This document shows positions 18,307 through 26,217 of a stretch of 64,000 nt of DNA, piece by piece. This stretch comes from Anatilimnocola floriformis (GTDB taxonomy: Bacteria; Planctomycetota; Planctomycetia; Pirellulales; Pirellulaceae): assembly GCF_024256385.1 (NCBI RefSeq), contig NZ_JAMLFW010000001.1, positions 496,001 through 560,000 on the forward strand, given 5' to 3'. Numbering within the stretch: position 1 is the stretch's first letter; each line of letters begins with the position of its first letter. A program made the position numbers and the translations under genes. A model generated the notes under the pieces. The model ran no database searches. It had not been told where the DNA came from and worked only from the letters and a program-made list of their open reading frames with translations.

Positions 18307-18606
18307 ATGGAAGAAAATCCCTACGAATCGCCAGCCGAAATTGAGCTGCCCCCCGAGCACACAGCAGCGCCCCCACAGCAGCCACTGGCGGCGCGGATCA
18401 AGCGCGTGACGCAAGTGATCACGCTGACGTTTGCGGTCATCTTCTTCCTGATCCGGGCTGGCGTGATTCCGCCGCAACAGGTCATCGTTTTGCAGATTCT
18501 CTTCGGCGGCTCGATGCTCGGGCTCGTCGTGATTATGGCCTGCAACTATTTCGTCAAGCCGAAGCTATTTCAGCGGCCGACACCGCGACGGCTGCGGGTG
18601 AAGTAG
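18307..18606 (+). CDS. Small membrane protein with NPYESP N-terminus
   Basis: A 99-residue protein beginning MEENPYESPAE. The NPYxSP start recurs in many planctomycete small membrane proteins, to my knowledge without an assigned role. After a Pro-rich cytoplasmic segment come two hydrophobic helices (VITLTFAVIFFLI and LFGGSMLGLVVIMAC) and a basic tail. No family with known function is recognised. The ATG at 18307 is chosen because the NPYESP motif follows at once; an upstream in-frame start would overlap the terminator. Confidence 0.65.
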   Translation: MEENPYESPAEIELPPEHTAAPPQQPLAARIKRVTQVITLTFAVIFFLIRAGVIPPQQVIVLQILFGGSMLGLVVIMACNYFVKPKLFQRPTPRRLRVK

Positions 18607-18758
18607 CCCTGCCGCGCTGCTGAGCACTCTTTTGGCAACGGTTGCCCGGATTTGAGCAGATGTGCTGGCTAAGGTGCTGGCGAAGCTACGTCATAATTTT
18701 CATTCCTGCTTGCTGTCATTGAAGTTAGGTGCGGTTCTCCGCCGCAGGCCCTTGCGGT

Positions 18759-18774
18759 TGGCATTCCGATTGCT
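18759..18774 (+). promoter_or_regulatory. Sigma-54 promoter upstream of the P-II gene
   Basis: TGGCATTCCGATTGCT matches the sigma-54 consensus TGGCAYGN4TTGCW, with the GG and GC doublets exactly 10 nt apart and a T before the TGG. Transcription would start near 18785, about 65 nt before the P-II start codon. Sigma-54/NtrC control of glnB/glnK genes is well established in other bacteria. Confidence 0.75.
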
Positions 18775-18849
18775 AGAACATGGGTCCGCGGTAGGCGGCC
18801 GGCGAATGTTTTCCCGGCAGATCACTTTCTTGCTTCGGGAGCTTTCGGT

Positions 18850-19194
18850 ATGGCCATGGTTAAGATTGAGGCGATTGTTCGGCACCACCGGTTGGATGAA
18901 ATCAAGAACGCCCTGGTGGCGGCAGGTTTTCACGGCCTGACGGTCACGGAAGTGCGCGGTTTCGGCCGACAAAAAGGTCAGAAAGAAACGTATCGCGGTG
19001 CCGAATATAAGATCGACTTCATTCCCAAGTTGAAGATCGAGCTGGTCGTTCCCACCGAGTCGAGCGAAAAAGCCATCAGCTCGATCATCAAGACTGCTCA
19101 AACCGGCCAGATCGGCGACGGCAAGATTTTTGTTTCGGAAATCAAGGAAGCCATCCGCATTCGCACCGGCGAAACCGGCGGCACGGCTCTTTAA
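18850..19194 (+). CDS. glnB: Nitrogen regulatory protein P-II
   Basis: A 114-residue P-II signal protein that senses 2-oxoglutarate and ATP/ADP and controls nitrogen-assimilation proteins. The chain has the hallmark TVTEVRGFGRQKG, the T-loop with YRGAEY (Y53 here equals the uridylylated Tyr51 of E. coli GlnB) and the C-terminal signature GQIGDGKIFV. No amtB is adjacent, so glnB is used rather than glnK, but that distinction is not secure. GGGAG lies about 12 nt before the ATG. A sigma-54 promoter precedes it, and a GlnE-like protein is encoded 10 kb away. Confidence 0.95.
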   Translation: MAMVKIEAIVRHHRLDEIKNALVAAGFHGLTVTEVRGFGRQKGQKETYRGAEYKIDFIPKLKIELVVPTESSEKAISSIIKTAQTGQIGDGKIFVSEIKEAIRIRTGETGGTAL

Positions 19195-19245
19195 TATTCA
19201 GACCTCTAGCCCCTAGTTTTGCTTTCCGTAAGGATGCACCCCGTC

Positions 19246-19503
19246 ATGGTTTCGACGTGCTCTGATTCCGTTCTGTCGACTGCCTCTTGCGATGCTGATC
19301 AGAGGCTGCAGACGCGGATTGTTACTCAGCTTTCGCAAAGCCATCACCAGGCTCTGCGTAAGTTGGCCGTCGAAGTTCGCGAGGGGCTCGTCACGCTCCG
19401 CGGCAATGTCCGCTGGTTCTACGAAAAGCAGGTCGCCATCCAGCACTGCCAGGCCGAAGGGGCCCGGCAGTTGATCGATGCGGTCGAAGTCGCTGCGGGT
19501 TAG
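19246..19503 (+). CDS. Small BON-domain protein
   Basis: An 85-residue protein dominated by one BON-like domain: LQTRIVTQLSQSHHQALRKLAVEVREG, then VTLRGNVRWFYEKQVA and the closing helix with VDAVEVA-like ending (IDAVEVAAG). BON domains bind membranes or ligands. There is no signal peptide, so it is probably cytoplasmic. The start is unsure: ATG at 19246 has TAAGGA upstream at fair spacing; an in-frame ATG at 19234 is the alternative. A terminator-like hairpin follows the stop. Confidence 0.7.
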   Translation: MVSTCSDSVLSTASCDADQRLQTRIVTQLSQSHHQALRKLAVEVREGLVTLRGNVRWFYEKQVAIQHCQAEGARQLIDAVEVAAG

Positions 19504-19518
19504 ACGCTAAGCACTGAG

Positions 19519-19543
19519 CCGCCGCGCGATTGCCGGCGGTTTT
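19519..19543 (+). terminator. Terminator hairpin after the BON gene
   Basis: CCGCCG and CGGCGG form a 6-bp stem over a 9-nt loop, followed by TTTT. It lies 15 nt after the stop codon. Confidence 0.55.
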
Positions 19544-19549
19544 CCTGGC

Positions 19550-19574
19550 GGACGCACTTTCTTTTCGTGCGTCC
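19550..19574. repeat. Perfect 8-bp hairpin downstream of the terminator
   Basis: GGACGCAC and GTGCGTCC pair perfectly across the loop TTTCTTTTC. It could be a second terminator or a 5' leader structure for the following membrane protein gene. Confidence 0.6.
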
Positions 19575-19666
19575 GACCGATACTCTGCAACGCAGATGCT
19601 GTTGCATTGCAAGTCACGCCAGAGACTTGAACTTCTTCACCGTCCATCTCTGGTGGTCCTGCGCGC

Positions 19667-20026
19667 ATGATCTCTCACAAGCAACTGGCCGCGGCTTGCG
19701 GCATCTTTGGCCTCGCCGTCATCGCTGGCGGCGTGATCCGCATTCTGATGGATGCCAATGGTCAGAACGGTCTCTACTTCGGCCTGGCCATGGGCAGCAT
19801 CGCCCTGATGGCTGCCACCTTCGCCTTCATCGGGCAAATCTGGCCGGCGAGGATTGTCGCTGCGCTGGCGATCTTCGTGGTGGTTCTTTGGTTCGGCTAC
19901 GACATGTACCGCGACCTGAAGAACAACTTCCGCATTGGTGAAGCCGAGATTCGAAAGTCGGTGGTCATTGCGCTTGGTGTTGCCCTGGCTGTGATCTTGG
20001 CGTTGCCGGTGAAGAAGGCAAATTAG
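19667..20026 (+). CDS. Four-helix integral membrane protein, unknown function
   Basis: A 119-residue protein with four hydrophobic segments: AACGIFGLAVIAGGVI, FGLAMGSIALMAATFAFIG, IVAALAIFVVVLWFG and VVIALGVALAVILAL, with a short hydrophilic loop containing DMYRDLKNNF between helices three and four. It superficially resembles small TMEM14-like proteins, but I cannot assign a family. No enzymatic motif. It is followed 55 nt later by the VOC gene on the same strand. Confidence 0.65.
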   Translation: MISHKQLAAACGIFGLAVIAGGVIRILMDANGQNGLYFGLAMGSIALMAATFAFIGQIWPARIVAALAIFVVVLWFGYDMYRDLKNNFRIGEAEIRKSVVIALGVALAVILALPVKKAN

Positions 20027-20081
20027 ACTCGGTAGCCGGACTGCCCTTTTCGCCAGCCGCTGGCCCAAGCACAATGCCAGC

Positions 20082-20459
20082 ATGAAAATCATCGAACTCA
20101 ATCACGTGGCGCTGCATGTCGCCGATCTGGAAAAGAGCTGCGCGTTCTATCGGGACGTGCTGCAGCTGCCGCCGATGGAGCGGCCGGCGTTTACTTTTCC
20201 CGGGGCTTGGTTTCGCTTGGGCGAGCGGCAGGAATTGCATTTGATCGGCGGGCGGCAGATTCAGCCACAGTCGCAGCGGCGGGGGAATCACTGGGCAATT
20301 CAGGTCGACGATCTCGATGCCTGGGAAGCCCACCTGACGAAGGCCGATTATCCGTTTTTTCCGCGCGTTCGACGGCCGGATGGGGCAGGCCAGGTCTTTT
20401 TGGTCGATCCCGATGGGCATTTTATCGAACTTTGTACCCCTCCTGGCGTGATTCCATAA
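20082..20459 (+). CDS. VOC family (glyoxalase/bleomycin-resistance-like) protein
   Basis: A 125-residue single-domain vicinal-oxygen-chelate protein. Two beta-alpha-beta-beta-beta units are visible: LNHVALHVADLEKSCAFYRDVLQL and the second half from HWAIQVDDLDAWEAHL to QVFLVDPDGHFIELC. Metal-ligand candidates are the His of LNHVAL, the His of ELHLIG, the His of HWAIQV and the Glu of FIEL. The reaction may be glyoxalase, dioxygenase or resistance; the sequence alone does not decide. Confidence 0.88.
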   Translation: MKIIELNHVALHVADLEKSCAFYRDVLQLPPMERPAFTFPGAWFRLGERQELHLIGGRQIQPQSQRRGNHWAIQVDDLDAWEAHLTKADYPFFPRVRRPDGAGQVFLVDPDGHFIELCTPPGVIP

Positions 20460-20705
20460 TTGGAAGAGAATGGCATGGCAGAGGACGACGGTAAGGTTTA
20501 CGCTGCCGTCCTTAGTCTGCTTGATTTTTGGATTTTTTGAGATTCCTGCGAGAATTACCGGCCACAAAATTTGGGTTTTCCAAAGCGCCGGTTAGAATTG
20601 AGTAGTAGAGCGTTTTTTCCAATCGAACCTGCCGGTTATCACCGGCGTCCAGTCCAGGATTACCTGCACGAGGATCGCCCGGTTCAGTGGCTGAGAAGAA
20701 TCGCC

Positions 20706-21269
20706 ATGTCCGATCCCAATCGCATCCGACGCCAACAAATCCTTCGGGAAGCCGAAGGCTATTTGGATCTCATCACCGTCTTTGGTGGACGTTGGCCTTG
20801 TCGCCCCGATGTGCGCGATCAGGTTGCCAACCGAGTGCTGGCAACGCTCGATCGCATCGATAATCCGGGCGGCCTGCGGGGACACATTCTGTTCCTCCGC
20901 GGTCAGGCCCTGCGAACCATGGAACGCTACGCCGACGCGATCAAACCGCTCCGCGACGCAGCCGACCTCGAGCAGGGCAATTTCCATATCCGCTTGGCCC
21001 TCGGCTGGTGCTACAAGCGCGTCCGCCGTCTCGACCTCGCCATTCAAGCCTTGGAAGAAGCTCTCGAAGCCGACGCCGAGCAACCGATTCTGCACTACAA
21101 CCTGGCTTGCTACTGGAGCCTGGCTGGCAACGCAAAAATCGCCTGCTCTTATCTATCGCAGGCCTTCGAATTGCAGCCCGACTACCGCGACCTAGTCGGC
21201 AGCGAACGGGACTTCGATCCGATTCGCAAGCACCCTTATTTTCAATCACTGACCAGCGTGATTGTCTAA
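20706..21269 (+). CDS. Tetratricopeptide-repeat protein
   Basis: A 187-residue soluble protein. The second half is made of TPR-type helices: GHILFLRGQALRTMERYADAIKPLRDA, HIRLALGWCYKRVRRLDLAIQALEEALE and ILHYNLACYWSLAGNAKIACSYLSQAFE. The ending RDLVGSERDFDPIRKHPYFQSL is seen in TPR proteins that cap the last repeat. It likely mediates protein binding; no partner is evident. The ATG giving MSDPNRIRRQQ is preferred over an upstream start with poor coding character. Confidence 0.8.
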   Translation: MSDPNRIRRQQILREAEGYLDLITVFGGRWPCRPDVRDQVANRVLATLDRIDNPGGLRGHILFLRGQALRTMERYADAIKPLRDAADLEQGNFHIRLALGWCYKRVRRLDLAIQALEEALEADAEQPILHYNLACYWSLAGNAKIACSYLSQAFELQPDYRDLVGSERDFDPIRKHPYFQSLTSVIV

Positions 21270-21617
21270 GTTCTGCTTCGACTTTCATAACCCGTGGCGT
21301 CAGCCAGGGTTTCGGCAAGGGAAGGTATATCCCTCGCACTATGTGGACGCTCGATTGGCTCGTCTTCTTGTCTCAGAACTCAAAACTCAGAACCCAAAAC
21401 TACTCCTCCAGCGTTCAGACAAAATCCCCGCAAAATCGACACGAAGATTGATCGTCTGTTCGCGTTCGTTTATAGTCCCTGCAATCTTGTCGCAGTTCTT
21501 TTCGATTACTTTTAGCCCCGGTCTGGTGCGGGACTCTCCACTTCCCCCTGCCGGAAGCGGTCATTCGTGAACGAAGTGACGGTACTGGCGCGAGCTCTGA
21601 TTTTCAGGGGACATGCA
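21270..21617. other. Non-coding gap with one repeat copy
   Basis: 348 nt between the TPR gene and the DUF1559 gene. It holds a copy of the family-C repeat at 21369-21393 and otherwise nothing I can interpret. Short open frames here show no conserved features. Confidence 0.7.
21369..21393 (+). repeat. Family-C repeat (exact match to 57729-57753)
   Basis: A 25-nt sequence starting TGTCTCAGAACTCAAAACTC is identical to the right arm of the inverted repeat at 57684-57753. No partner arm is present here. Confidence 0.85.
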
Positions 21618-22634
21618 ATGCAACGGGTGCGAATCAAGCGGGCGTTTACGCTTGTGGAATTGCTGGTCGTAATTGCCATCATTGGCGTCTTGGTGGCGTT
21701 ACTGCTTCCCGCCGTGCAAGCGGCGCGTGAAGCCGCGCGGCGAACCAGTTGCGCAAACAACATGCGGCAGATGGGGCTCGGGCTGCACAACCATCACGAT
21801 ACGTATTTGGTCTTTCCGCCGGGCGGAACGTACTACGGCAACTGCTGCACGCCGTCGACATACACCAACTGGGCGCTGGAACTGCTGCCGTTCGTCGAAC
21901 AGCTGAATCTCTACACCAAGTACCGCCAGAACGAAGAGAATATTTCGACCAACAACATTACCGAAGTCGGCCAGAAGCGAGTGAAGGCCTACGAATGCGC
22001 ATCGGACACGATGCTGGGTAAGTTGGAAGCACCCGATAGCGGCCCGAACCCTGCCGGGCAAAAGTGGATGCACTCCAGCTACCGCGCGGTGAGCGGCAAG
22101 CTCAACATGCAAGTCGGCCACGGCGCCTGGGATAGTTATGAGCCTGGTCTCTGGCCCGGCGGCGTGATGGATCATCAGTACAAGTCGTTCCTGCATTCGA
22201 TCGGCGTCTCTTACAACGGCGCACCAGCCGGCACGACCAGCGCCGCGATGGGTGGTCCAGAACGAATGTCGAACTGCACCGACGGCACGAGCAATACGCT
22301 GATGGTCGGCGAATACACCACGCGCACCTTGACCGACCGCGGTACGTTCTGGGCTTACACTTACGCGTCCTACAACCAATCGTCGGTCGGCCCCGAAAGT
22401 CGCTTGTATGGAATGCCGTTCGGGCGGAGTTCGACAGACAAGGAAGGCTGCTGGGGCACTCCCGGTCAGTATGCCGAGCAACCCTGCAAACGGGCCTTCA
22501 ACAGCGAACATACTCGCGGCAGCAACTGGACGCTCGGCGACGCTTCGGTGAAATTCGTCAGCGTCAATGTCGACATCAACCTGCTACAAAACATGGCCAC
22601 GATGGCGGGCGGCGAAGCCCAGGTCCTGCCGTAG
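21618..22634 (+). CDS. DUF1559 prepilin-like protein
   Basis: A 338-residue planctomycete protein with a type IV pilin-like N-terminus: basic RVRIKRA, then [20 protein letters not shown], cleavable by a prepilin peptidase before the Phe. A conserved [14 protein letters not shown] helix leads to a globular DUF1559 domain. The C-terminal signature usually written H-x9-DG reads H-x9-DA (LGDASVKFV), a small deviation. It may form surface pseudopilus-like structures; function is not established. The ATG giving MQRVRIKR is chosen as it sits just before the leader. It pairs with the lipoprotein gene downstream. Confidence 0.9.
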   Translation: MQRVRIKRAFTLVELLVVIAIIGVLVALLLPAVQAAREAARRTSCANNMRQMGLGLHNHHDTYLVFPPGGTYYGNCCTPSTYTNWALELLPFVEQLNLYTKYRQNEENISTNNITEVGQKRVKAYECASDTMLGKLEAPDSGPNPAGQKWMHSSYRAVSGKLNMQVGHGAWDSYEPGLWPGGVMDHQYKSFLHSIGVSYNGAPAGTTSAAMGGPERMSNCTDGTSNTLMVGEYTTRTLTDRGTFWAYTYASYNQSSVGPESRLYGMPFGRSSTDKEGCWGTPGQYAEQPCKRAFNSEHTRGSNWTLGDASVKFVSVNVDINLLQNMATMAGGEAQVLP

Positions 22635-22638
22635 TTTT

Positions 22639-22686
22639 CACTCCCTCGCCTCGGTACTCCGGGGAGCGGAGTCGGAGTGAGGGGCT
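22639..22686 (+). repeat. Palindromic repeat, family A, after the DUF1559 stop
   Basis: ACTCCCTCGCCTCGGTACTC followed by CGGGGAGCGGAG and GAGTGAGGGGC. Begins 5 nt after the stop codon, sense orientation. It separates the DUF1559 gene from the lipoprotein gene. Confidence 0.8.
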
Positions 22687-22710
22687 GAGCAGCAACAAGA
22701 GTTAACCACC

Positions 22711-23145
22711 ATGAATCGTCTCGTCCTGTTCGTTCTCGTTGCTTTGATCACCGGCTGCGGCGGCCCCAAGTTTGTGCCGGTCTCCGGCATCATCAAGCTC
22801 AACGGCGAACCCTACGGCAAAGCGGTCATCACCTTTCAGCCGATCAGCACCGAGAGCGATCCCAATCCCGGCCGAGGCTCGAGCGCCTTGACCGATGCTA
22901 ATGGCCGCTATTCGCTCGAAAGCGGTACGAACAAAGGCGCAATCATCGGCAAGCATCGCGTGCGCATTCAAACGGCTGGCGGCAATGTCGTAGGCCAGGA
23001 TCCGACGCAGGTCGCCGAAGATGGCGCGCCTGCCGTGCGCAATGTCGATCCGATTCCACCCGAGTGGAATTCGAACAGCGCGAAAGAATTCGAAGTGCCA
23101 CTCGCCGGCACCGACAAAGCCGACTTCGACATTGTCACGAAGTAG
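22711..23145 (+). CDS. Lipoprotein with carboxypeptidase-regulatory-like fold
   Basis: A 144-residue predicted lipoprotein. The leader MNRLVLFVLVALITGC ends in a lipobox (ITGC) with the acylated Cys at 16. The mature part VSGIIKLNGEPYGKAVITFQP and the later SALTDANGRYSL pattern match the small beta-sandwich (transthyretin/carboxypeptidase-regulatory-like) lipoproteins that accompany DUF1559 genes in planctomycetes. It is probably periplasmic-facing or outer-membrane-associated. The function is not established. It lies directly downstream of a DUF1559 gene, which supports a shared role. Confidence 0.8.
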   Translation: MNRLVLFVLVALITGCGGPKFVPVSGIIKLNGEPYGKAVITFQPISTESDPNPGRGSSALTDANGRYSLESGTNKGAIIGKHRVRIQTAGGNVVGQDPTQVAEDGAPAVRNVDPIPPEWNSNSAKEFEVPLAGTDKADFDIVTK

Positions 23146-23212
23146 TCGGCGATTCGTTCGCCCTCGCTAACGCTACGGCCTCGCTGTTACTATATTGACT
23201 ACAGTGGCTGGC

Positions 23213-23238
23213 GGTCTGCCGTCAGGCCGACTTTTCTT
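23213..23238 (+). terminator. Terminator-like hairpin after the lipoprotein gene
   Basis: GGTCTG and CAGGCC form a 6-bp stem with one G-T pair over a 4-nt loop, followed by GACTTTTCTT. Weak but well placed, about 70 nt after the stop. Confidence 0.4.
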
Positions 23239-23267
23239 CCCGTAGTGGCATTGAGTGGCGGGTTTTT

Positions 23268-25106
23268 GTGGTTGGGAATTCCTATCTATTGATGATTACC
23301 GGCGCGCGGGCCGGTGCGCACATGGTGCTGACGCCCGATCGTCCCACGCGCATTGGTCGCGGGCTCGATTGCGACGTGGTCCTCTCCGATCCGCTGGCCT
23401 CGCGGGTCCACGCGATCATTGAACACGTCGAAGGCCTGTGGTGGATTCGCGACCTCACGAGCCGCAACGGCACTTACCTCAACGGTCAAAAGATCGACGA
23501 AGCCCGCCTGGCCCCCGACTGTCGCGTAAAAATCGGCACCACGGAATTCATCTACTGCGAGCAGCTTGATCCGCACAGCAGTTCGGCCCGGCAGGAGCAC
23601 ACTCAAACGGTCGTGCGCGATCGCGTCGTCACCGAAGTCATCCCCAACGATCTCGGCTTTTCGCTGCTGCAAGACAACGAGCGCAATCAAGACTTCCTCA
23701 CGCTGCATCAGCTCAGCGTGCGATTGCTTGGCTGCAGCGATCCCGATGAAGTCATCCAAGTCTCGCTCGATCTGCTGTTGCACCGTACGCAAGCCTCAGT
23801 CGTCGGTTTCTTGTGGGTCAGCGACGACGGTCAACTCAAACCAAAGCTGGTGATTCCCGAAGATGCAGCCGGCAAAGTGCGACTGAGCGACAGTCTCACC
23901 GAAATGGTCTGCCGCCAGGGGAAAGCGGTTTGGATCGACAATCAGCCGTCGAGCGCCAGCACCGAAAGCCTGAAGAACTACGCCGATGCTCTGTGCATTC
24001 CGCTGGTGCATGACAAGAAGACGCTCGGCGCGATTCACATCTATCTCGATCAAGGCCGGTTCCGGCAGAGCGATTTTGAAGTGTCGCTGCTGCTGGCGAA
24101 TATCCTCACCGTCGCTTTGGTTCGATCACGTCAGGAAGCGGTGCTCCGCGCCGACAATCGCCGGTTGAGCGACAAAGCCGCGATCTTCGATGAGTTGCTG
24201 GGCGACAGCAAACCGATGCTCGAGTTGAAGTCGCGCATCAGCCGCATCGCGCGTGCGACCGGCTGCGTGCTTGTTCGCGGCGAAAGTGGTGCTGGCAAGG
24301 AACTGGTCGCGCGGGCCATTCATCGAGCTAGCACTCGGTCTGATCGGCCGATGCTCAGCGTCAACTGCGCTGCCATTCCGCGCGACCTGATGGAGAGCCA
24401 ACTCTTCGGCCATAAGAAGGGCTCGTTCACTGGCGCTGAGAGCGATCACGTCGGTTGGTTTCAGCAAGCTCACACCGGCACTCTATTTCTCGATGAGGTC
24501 GGCGAGCTGACGCTTGAGGGCCAAGCCAAACTGCTGCGCATTCTCGAAGGTCATCCCTTCTTGCCCGTCGGCTCGACCAAAGAGGTCAATGTCGACGTGC
24601 GAGTGATAGCAGCTACCAATCGCGACCTGCGCGAATTTGTGCGCGATCATAAATTTCGCGAAGACCTTTATTACCGCCTGAGTGTCTTCGAACTTTACAT
24701 ACCGCCGCTCCGCGATCGCGGTGCTGACATCGACATGCTAGCGGAATTCTTTCTCAATCACTTCCGCAAGCAACATGGTCGGCCCAATTTGTTGATAGCA
24801 CCCGACACGCGCGAACGCTTGCTCAGCTATCAGTGGCCTGGCAATGTGCGGCAGCTGCGCAATGTGCTCGACTCTGCCGTGGTAATGTGCGAAGGAAATA
24901 CGATCCTTCCCGACGATCTCGGATTGCGGGATGTTGGTGGCGGCAAAGAACTTGAGTCATTACGCCTTGATTTCTGGGAACGAAAGCTGATACAAGAGGC
25001 GCTGAATCGGACGGATGGCAATGTTCCTGAAGCGGCGAAACTTTTGGGATTAGGGCGAGCTACGTTGTACCGGAAAATCGAGGAATATGGGATAGTTCGC
25101 CGATAA
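23268..25106 (+). CDS. Sigma-54-dependent activator with FHA and GAF domains
   Basis: A 612-residue bacterial enhancer-binding protein. An N-terminal FHA domain (about 1-100; IGRGLDCDVVLSD, SRVHA, RNGTYLNG) binds phosphothreonine, suggesting input from Ser/Thr kinases. A GAF-like domain (about 140-290) follows. The AAA+ domain has Walker A GESGAGKE (338-345), the sigma-54 contact loop GSFTGA (385-390, a variant of GAFTGA), and Walker B TLFLDEVGEL. The C-terminal Fis-type HTH is GNVPEAAKLLGLGRATLYRKI. It drives transcription from sigma-54 promoters; two such promoters are seen in this window. The start is a GTG (MVGNSYLLM), so the start is somewhat uncertain. Confidence 0.95.
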   Translation: MVGNSYLLMITGARAGAHMVLTPDRPTRIGRGLDCDVVLSDPLASRVHAIIEHVEGLWWIRDLTSRNGTYLNGQKIDEARLAPDCRVKIGTTEFIYCEQLDPHSSSARQEHTQTVVRDRVVTEVIPNDLGFSLLQDNERNQDFLTLHQLSVRLLGCSDPDEVIQVSLDLLLHRTQASVVGFLWVSDDGQLKPKLVIPEDAAGKVRLSDSLTEMVCRQGKAVWIDNQPSSASTESLKNYADALCIPLVHDKKTLGAIHIYLDQGRFRQSDFEVSLLLANILTVALVRSRQEAVLRADNRRLSDKAAIFDELLGDSKPMLELKSRISRIARATGCVLVRGESGAGKELVARAIHRASTRSDRPMLSVNCAAIPRDLMESQLFGHKKGSFTGAESDHVGWFQQAHTGTLFLDEVGELTLEGQAKLLRILEGHPFLPVGSTKEVNVDVRVIAATNRDLREFVRDHKFREDLYYRLSVFELYIPPLRDRGADIDMLAEFFLNHFRKQHGRPNLLIAPDTRERLLSYQWPGNVRQLRNVLDSAVVMCEGNTILPDDLGLRDVGGGKELESLRLDFWERKLIQEALNRTDGNVPEAAKLLGLGRATLYRKIEEYGIVRR

Positions 25107-25158
25107 GGTTATTACCGCCCGATCTTCCTGCCTCTCGTTGACCACGGAAAAGTTGAAA

Positions 25159-26217
25159 ATGGATGTTCACTTTCCTTCCTTCCGACCCCATCCTTGGGTT
25201 CGCGGTGGACATTTACAGACGATCCTCGGCTGCTATTTCTTTCATCAGACGATTACGTACACCGCGACTCAGCATCGCGTGACGCTCGATGATGGTGACG
25301 CAATCGTCGTGCACGACGATCGTCCGCAGAAATGGCAACCGAATGATCCCGTCGCCTTGCTCGTGCATGGCCTCGGTGGTTCGCATCAATCGGGTTACAT
25401 GCAGCGCTGCGCAAAGAAACTCAACGCGCACGGCGTGCGCGTGTTTCGCATGGACCTTCGCGGCTGCGGCGCCGGCATCGGTCTGGCCCGACAACTCTGC
25501 CATGCGGGACGCAGCGACGATGTCGCGGCGGTACTCAACGACATCAACGTTCGCTGCCTGAATTCGCCGACGGCGGTCATCGGGTTTTCGATGGGGGCCA
25601 ACATGGTCCTCAAGCTGGCGGGCGAATGGGCAGATCAAGCTCCGGACAATGTGGTGGGCGTGATGGCGGTCGCGCCCCCGGTCGATCTCGGCGTCACCTG
25701 CCTGAATGTGCAAAAAGTGCTGCGCGGCATGTACGATCGCTCTTTCGTAACCGGACTGCGCCGCTACATTGCCAACCGCGAACGCAACACGCCCGACTGC
25801 ACACCCGTACCACTTCCCGCAAGTCTCCGCGGCATTCGTGATTTCGACGCGTGTGTCACGGCGCCGCTGTCGGGCTTTGCCGATGCGGATGATTACTACT
25901 CGCAAGCGAGCTCGGGGCCGTATCTTCGCAAAATTCGCATTCCTACGCTGATTGTCGCGGCCAAAGATGACCCGATCGTGCCGATCGACTGTTTGCAGCA
26001 ATCGCAGATCTCGGACGCGGTGAAACTGATTATCGCCGACGGCGGTGGGCACTTGGGATACGTCGCTGCTCGCAGCAAAGATCCTGACTGTCGTTGGCTT
26101 GATTGGCGCGTCGTCGATTGGACGCTGGCCCACATGCCTGGACCGCTGGTCGCCGCCAACTGGCGGTTGACGCGGCCGAATTTGAACACGCTGCCGGGTG
26201 TGCAACACTCGGTTTAG
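25159..26217 (+). CDS. YheT-type alpha/beta hydrolase
   Basis: A 352-residue hydrolase of the YheT/EMB8 family. It shows the family start (FRPHPWVRGGHLQTILG), VALLVHGLGGSHQSGYMQ, nucleophile elbow GFSMGAN, the acid in AAKDDPIVP and the His in GGGHLGYV. Substrates of this family are uncertain; carboxyl esters or lipids are likely. No signal peptide. The ATG at 25159 (MDVHFPSF) is preferred over a TTG 21 nt upstream. Its last 4 nt overlap the convergent D-aminoacylase-like gene. Confidence 0.88.
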   Translation: MDVHFPSFRPHPWVRGGHLQTILGCYFFHQTITYTATQHRVTLDDGDAIVVHDDRPQKWQPNDPVALLVHGLGGSHQSGYMQRCAKKLNAHGVRVFRMDLRGCGAGIGLARQLCHAGRSDDVAAVLNDINVRCLNSPTAVIGFSMGANMVLKLAGEWADQAPDNVVGVMAVAPPVDLGVTCLNVQKVLRGMYDRSFVTGLRRYIANRERNTPDCTPVPLPASLRGIRDFDACVTAPLSGFADADDYYSQASSGPYLRKIRIPTLIVAAKDDPIVPIDCLQQSQISDAVKLIIADGGGHLGYVAARSKDPDCRWLDWRVVDWTLAHMPGPLVAANWRLTRPNLNTLPGVQHSV

